From assembly GCF_002161445.1 (NCBI RefSeq), contig NZ_NFHT01000009.1, positions 50,731 to 114,730 of the forward strand: a stretch of 64,000 bases of DNA. Direction: 5' to 3'. The notes beneath the pieces are model-generated. The model did not search any database. It was not told the DNA's origin and worked only from the letters and a program-made list of their open reading frames with translations. This document shows, piece by piece, positions 62,401 through 64,000 of the stretch (positions are counted from its first letter, which is position 1; each line of letters opens with the position of its first letter). Made by a program: the position numbers and the translations under genes. The stretch comes from Alistipes sp. An66. Its GTDB lineage: Bacteria > Bacteroidota > Bacteroidia > Bacteroidales > Rikenellaceae.

Positions 62401-62790
62401 GGTTTAGGGGCTGCGGAACCTTACAAGGAGCCCGAAGCATTTACCCGCTTCCGGCGGTTGAAGCGAGGAACTGCTTTGGAAACTCTTCGCTGACACCTCT
62501 GCCGCTGAAACCGGGTTCTTAAACCGGCACCTTTTGGTGTCAAAAGGTGCCACCAAAACCAGCCGCAAGTTGCTTTTCGCGGGAATCTTCGGAACTCCTC
62601 GCTGAACGGGTGCAGTAAGATCAAGCCTTTACAGCCTCCCGTTCCGGGCGCTCGGTTTTCCGAAGATTCTTTTTCCGCTCCAAGCAAAGTGCGGCGGCTG
62701 TCGACGCGGGTAAAGGTTTCGGAAACCCCACAAAGGTCCCGCAGCCCCTAAAACCCCTTTCTTAAAGGGGCCCGGTTTCTTAAACCGGGG
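62401..62790. mobile_element. MITE-like non-coding element with inverted ends and nested palindromes
   Basis: Left end 62401-62422 and right end 62733-62755 are inverted copies of about 22 bases (one mismatch, one extra A). Inside are nested arms TTTACCCGC / GCGGGTAAA and a perfect 11-bp hairpin GGCACCTTTTG-GTGT-CAAAAGGTGCC (62526-62551). Just outside the right end lie palindromes CCCCTTTCTTAAAGGGG and CCCGGTTTCTTAAACCGGG. There is no ORF and no transposase. The hairpin and an 11-mer are shared with 8694-8851. Confidence 0.6.
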
Positions 62791-63831
62791 TCAGCGGGCG
62801 ATACGGCCGTTGATCGGGCCGCGGGCCAGTTGGGCCGTCTCTTCGGCCGTGAATTGTCCGTAGTCGCCCGGCACGGTGTTTTTCAGGGCGCAGGCCGCCG
62901 TGCCGAAATCCAGCGCGAACTGCATGTCGCCGGCGTGGCAGGCCAATCCGTAGACCAATCCACCGACAAAGGCGTCGCCCACTCCCACGCAGTCCACCAC
63001 ACAGTCGACATCATAGACCCGTGACGTGTAGAGCCGTCCGTCGGTGTAGAGTGTTCCGGAGATCAGATGGTGATTGGCGCTCAATACGCTGCGCAGTCCG
63101 AAGACAATGCCGCGACATGCCGGGAAACGCTCCGCCACTTGTCGCGAAGCCGCTTCGTAGCCCGCCGTGTCGGGTTGGTAGGCGGCGTCCCGGGCTTCGA
63201 ATTTCGGGAGTTGCAGCCCGAGGATCCGTTCGTATTCGTCATCCGTGCCGAAAAAGAAGTCGCATTGCGCCATGAGCGGCGGCAGGACCTCCTGTGCCGT
63301 TTTGCCGTATTTCCAGAGGTTCTTGCGGTAGTTGAGGTCGCATGAGACGGTCAGCCCGGCCTGCCGGGCTGCGGCGATGGCTTCGGCGCAGACCTCCGCC
63401 GTCGAGGCGCTCACCGCCGCGGCGATCCCCGACCAGTGGAACCACGCGGCGCCGCGGAAGATCGCCGCCCAGTCGATCATCCCCGGGCGGAGGGTGTCGA
63501 ACGACGAGCCGGCCCGGTCGTAGACTACCTGCGACGAGCGCATGGCCGCCGCCTCTTCCATGTAGTAGAGTCCGAGGCGCTGTCCGCTGCGGAGGATGTG
63601 CTCCGTGATGACGCCGTAGCTGCGCAGGTCGTCGATGCAGGCTTCGGCGATGCGGTTGTCGGGCAGGCAGGTGATGAATTCGCACGGCAGTCCGTAGTTG
63701 GCCAGTGCCACCGCGACGTTGGCTTCGCTGCCGCCGTAGCTGGCCTGAAAGATTTTCGTTTGGTTGAAACGCAACCGGGCGGGCGGCGTGAGCCGCAGCA
63801 TGATTTCTCCGAAGGTGATGATCTTTTTCAT
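62791..63831 (-). CDS. kdgK: PfkB-family sugar kinase, probably 2-keto-3-deoxygluconate kinase
   Basis: The ATG at 63831 gives 346 residues starting MKKIITFGEIMLRLTPP; the frame upstream crosses the promoter. It would phosphorylate 2-keto-3-deoxygluconate, a product of uronate breakdown. Marks are the substrate-binding YGGSEANVAVALANYG, SCDLNYRKNLW, and the C-terminal signature VGVGDAFVGGLVYGL with catalytic Asp286. The usual anion-hole GAGD is GVGD here. No KDPG aldolase or uronate isomerase gene is in view, so the exact sugar is uncertain. Confidence 0.82.
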   Translation of the reverse strand: MKKIITFGEIMLRLTPPARLRFNQTKIFQASYGGSEANVAVALANYGLPCEFITCLPDNRIAEACIDDLRSYGVITEHILRSGQRLGLYYMEEAAAMRSSQVVYDRAGSSFDTLRPGMIDWAAIFRGAAWFHWSGIAAAVSASTAEVCAEAIAAARQAGLTVSCDLNYRKNLWKYGKTAQEVLPPLMAQCDFFFGTDDEYERILGLQLPKFEARDAAYQPDTAGYEAASRQVAERFPACRGIVFGLRSVLSANHHLISGTLYTDGRLYTSRVYDVDCVVDCVGVGDAFVGGLVYGLACHAGDMQFALDFGTAACALKNTVPGDYGQFTAEETAQLARGPINGRIAR

Positions 63832-63855
63832 ACTCGATTTTCCCGCTGAACAGAA

Positions 63856-63863
63856 CAAAGATA
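63856..63863 (-). promoter_or_regulatory. -7 element (TATCTTTG) for the sugar kinase gene
   Basis: It matches TAnnTTTG on the minus strand, 24 bases before the ATG. Confidence 0.7.
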
Positions 63864-63930
63864 GTAAAAAAAGGGAACAGGTTGTCCCGGAGCACACCGC
63901 GGAGATCCCCGAAGCGGGCTCCCGGAGACC

Positions 63931-63964
63931 AAAACCCCTGACACCACCGGTGTCAGGGGTTTTC
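63931..63964. terminator. Strong, probably bidirectional terminator at the right edge
   Basis: A perfect 14-bp stem AAACCCCTGACACC / GGTGTCAGGGGTTT with a 3-base loop has T-rich ends on both strands. It probably ends a leftward gene lying outside the window. Confidence 0.85.
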
Positions 63965-64000
63965 CTTGTTGAACCGGACCCTTCCGCGAAAAATTCAGCC

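Overview
The window is a 64 kb piece of a GC-rich (about 60% by eye) Bacteroidota chromosome, most likely an Alistipes-like member of the Bacteroidales. The evidence is the many TAnnTTTG promoter elements, some with TTTG 19-20 bases upstream; the lack of clear Shine-Dalgarno sequences; Bacteroidota-type families (DUF4831, TIGR02757, fused SecDF, OMP_b-brl_3 barrel, Wzc/Wza pair); and a gyrA followed by a TPR gene. Genus is inferred from base composition and gene content only. Almost all of the window is dense core genome. I see no tRNA or rRNA gene, CRISPR array, transposase or phage gene.

Layout. 1-387: 3' end of a glycosyltransferase. 563-4907: glnS, an outer-membrane barrel gene, a SpoU methyltransferase and panB. 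4996-8693: a lipoprotein and guaBA. 8694-11451: a palindrome-rich gap, dnaK and a Gdx/SugE-type exporter. 11568-13840: a secreted GH29 fucosidase and a DMT transporter. 13841-14211: a gap with six 23-bp tandem repeats. 14212-17229: secDF, then a decayed TspO remnant. 17801-23506: a short CdaR-like gene, coaE, folP, a LolD-like ATPase, TIGR02757, trmN6, DUF4831 and a HEAT-like protein. 23675-30301 (minus): a seven-gene cluster of a degenerate M23 protein, dxr, rseP, an acetyltransferase, a LUD protein, a lipoprotein and radA. 30552-35275: a sugar nucleotidyltransferase, then (minus) Wza, Wzc and a HAD protein. 35447-39691: a maltose-use set (beta-PGM, GH65, GH13). 39828-45851: a porin-like barrel, TPM/LemA, a second DMT transporter and a large TonB-type barrel. 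46122-56908: PlsC, parE, parC, aroK, murI, ftsK and lolA. 56986-58346: an AT-rich insert with one secreted ORF and a long structured leader. 58347-62330: gyrA and a TPR protein. 62331-62790: a non-coding repeat element. 62791-63831: a KDG-kinase-like sugar kinase.

Functional links. GH13, GH65 phosphorylase and beta-phosphoglucomutase would turn malto-oligosaccharides into glucose and glucose 6-phosphate in the cytoplasm. parE-parC-ftsK and gyrA cover topology and chromosome segregation. secDF, LolD-like, lolA, rseP and the degenerate M23 protein concern the envelope. Wza/Wzc concern capsule or exopolysaccharide export.

The best candidates for something undescribed are the roughly 250-nt leader RNA at 57715-57970, which has nested perfect stems and a predicted H-type pseudoknot ahead of an AT-rich secreted ORF, and the MITE-like palindromic element at 62401-62790 that shares a covarying hairpin with the guaA-dnaK gap.
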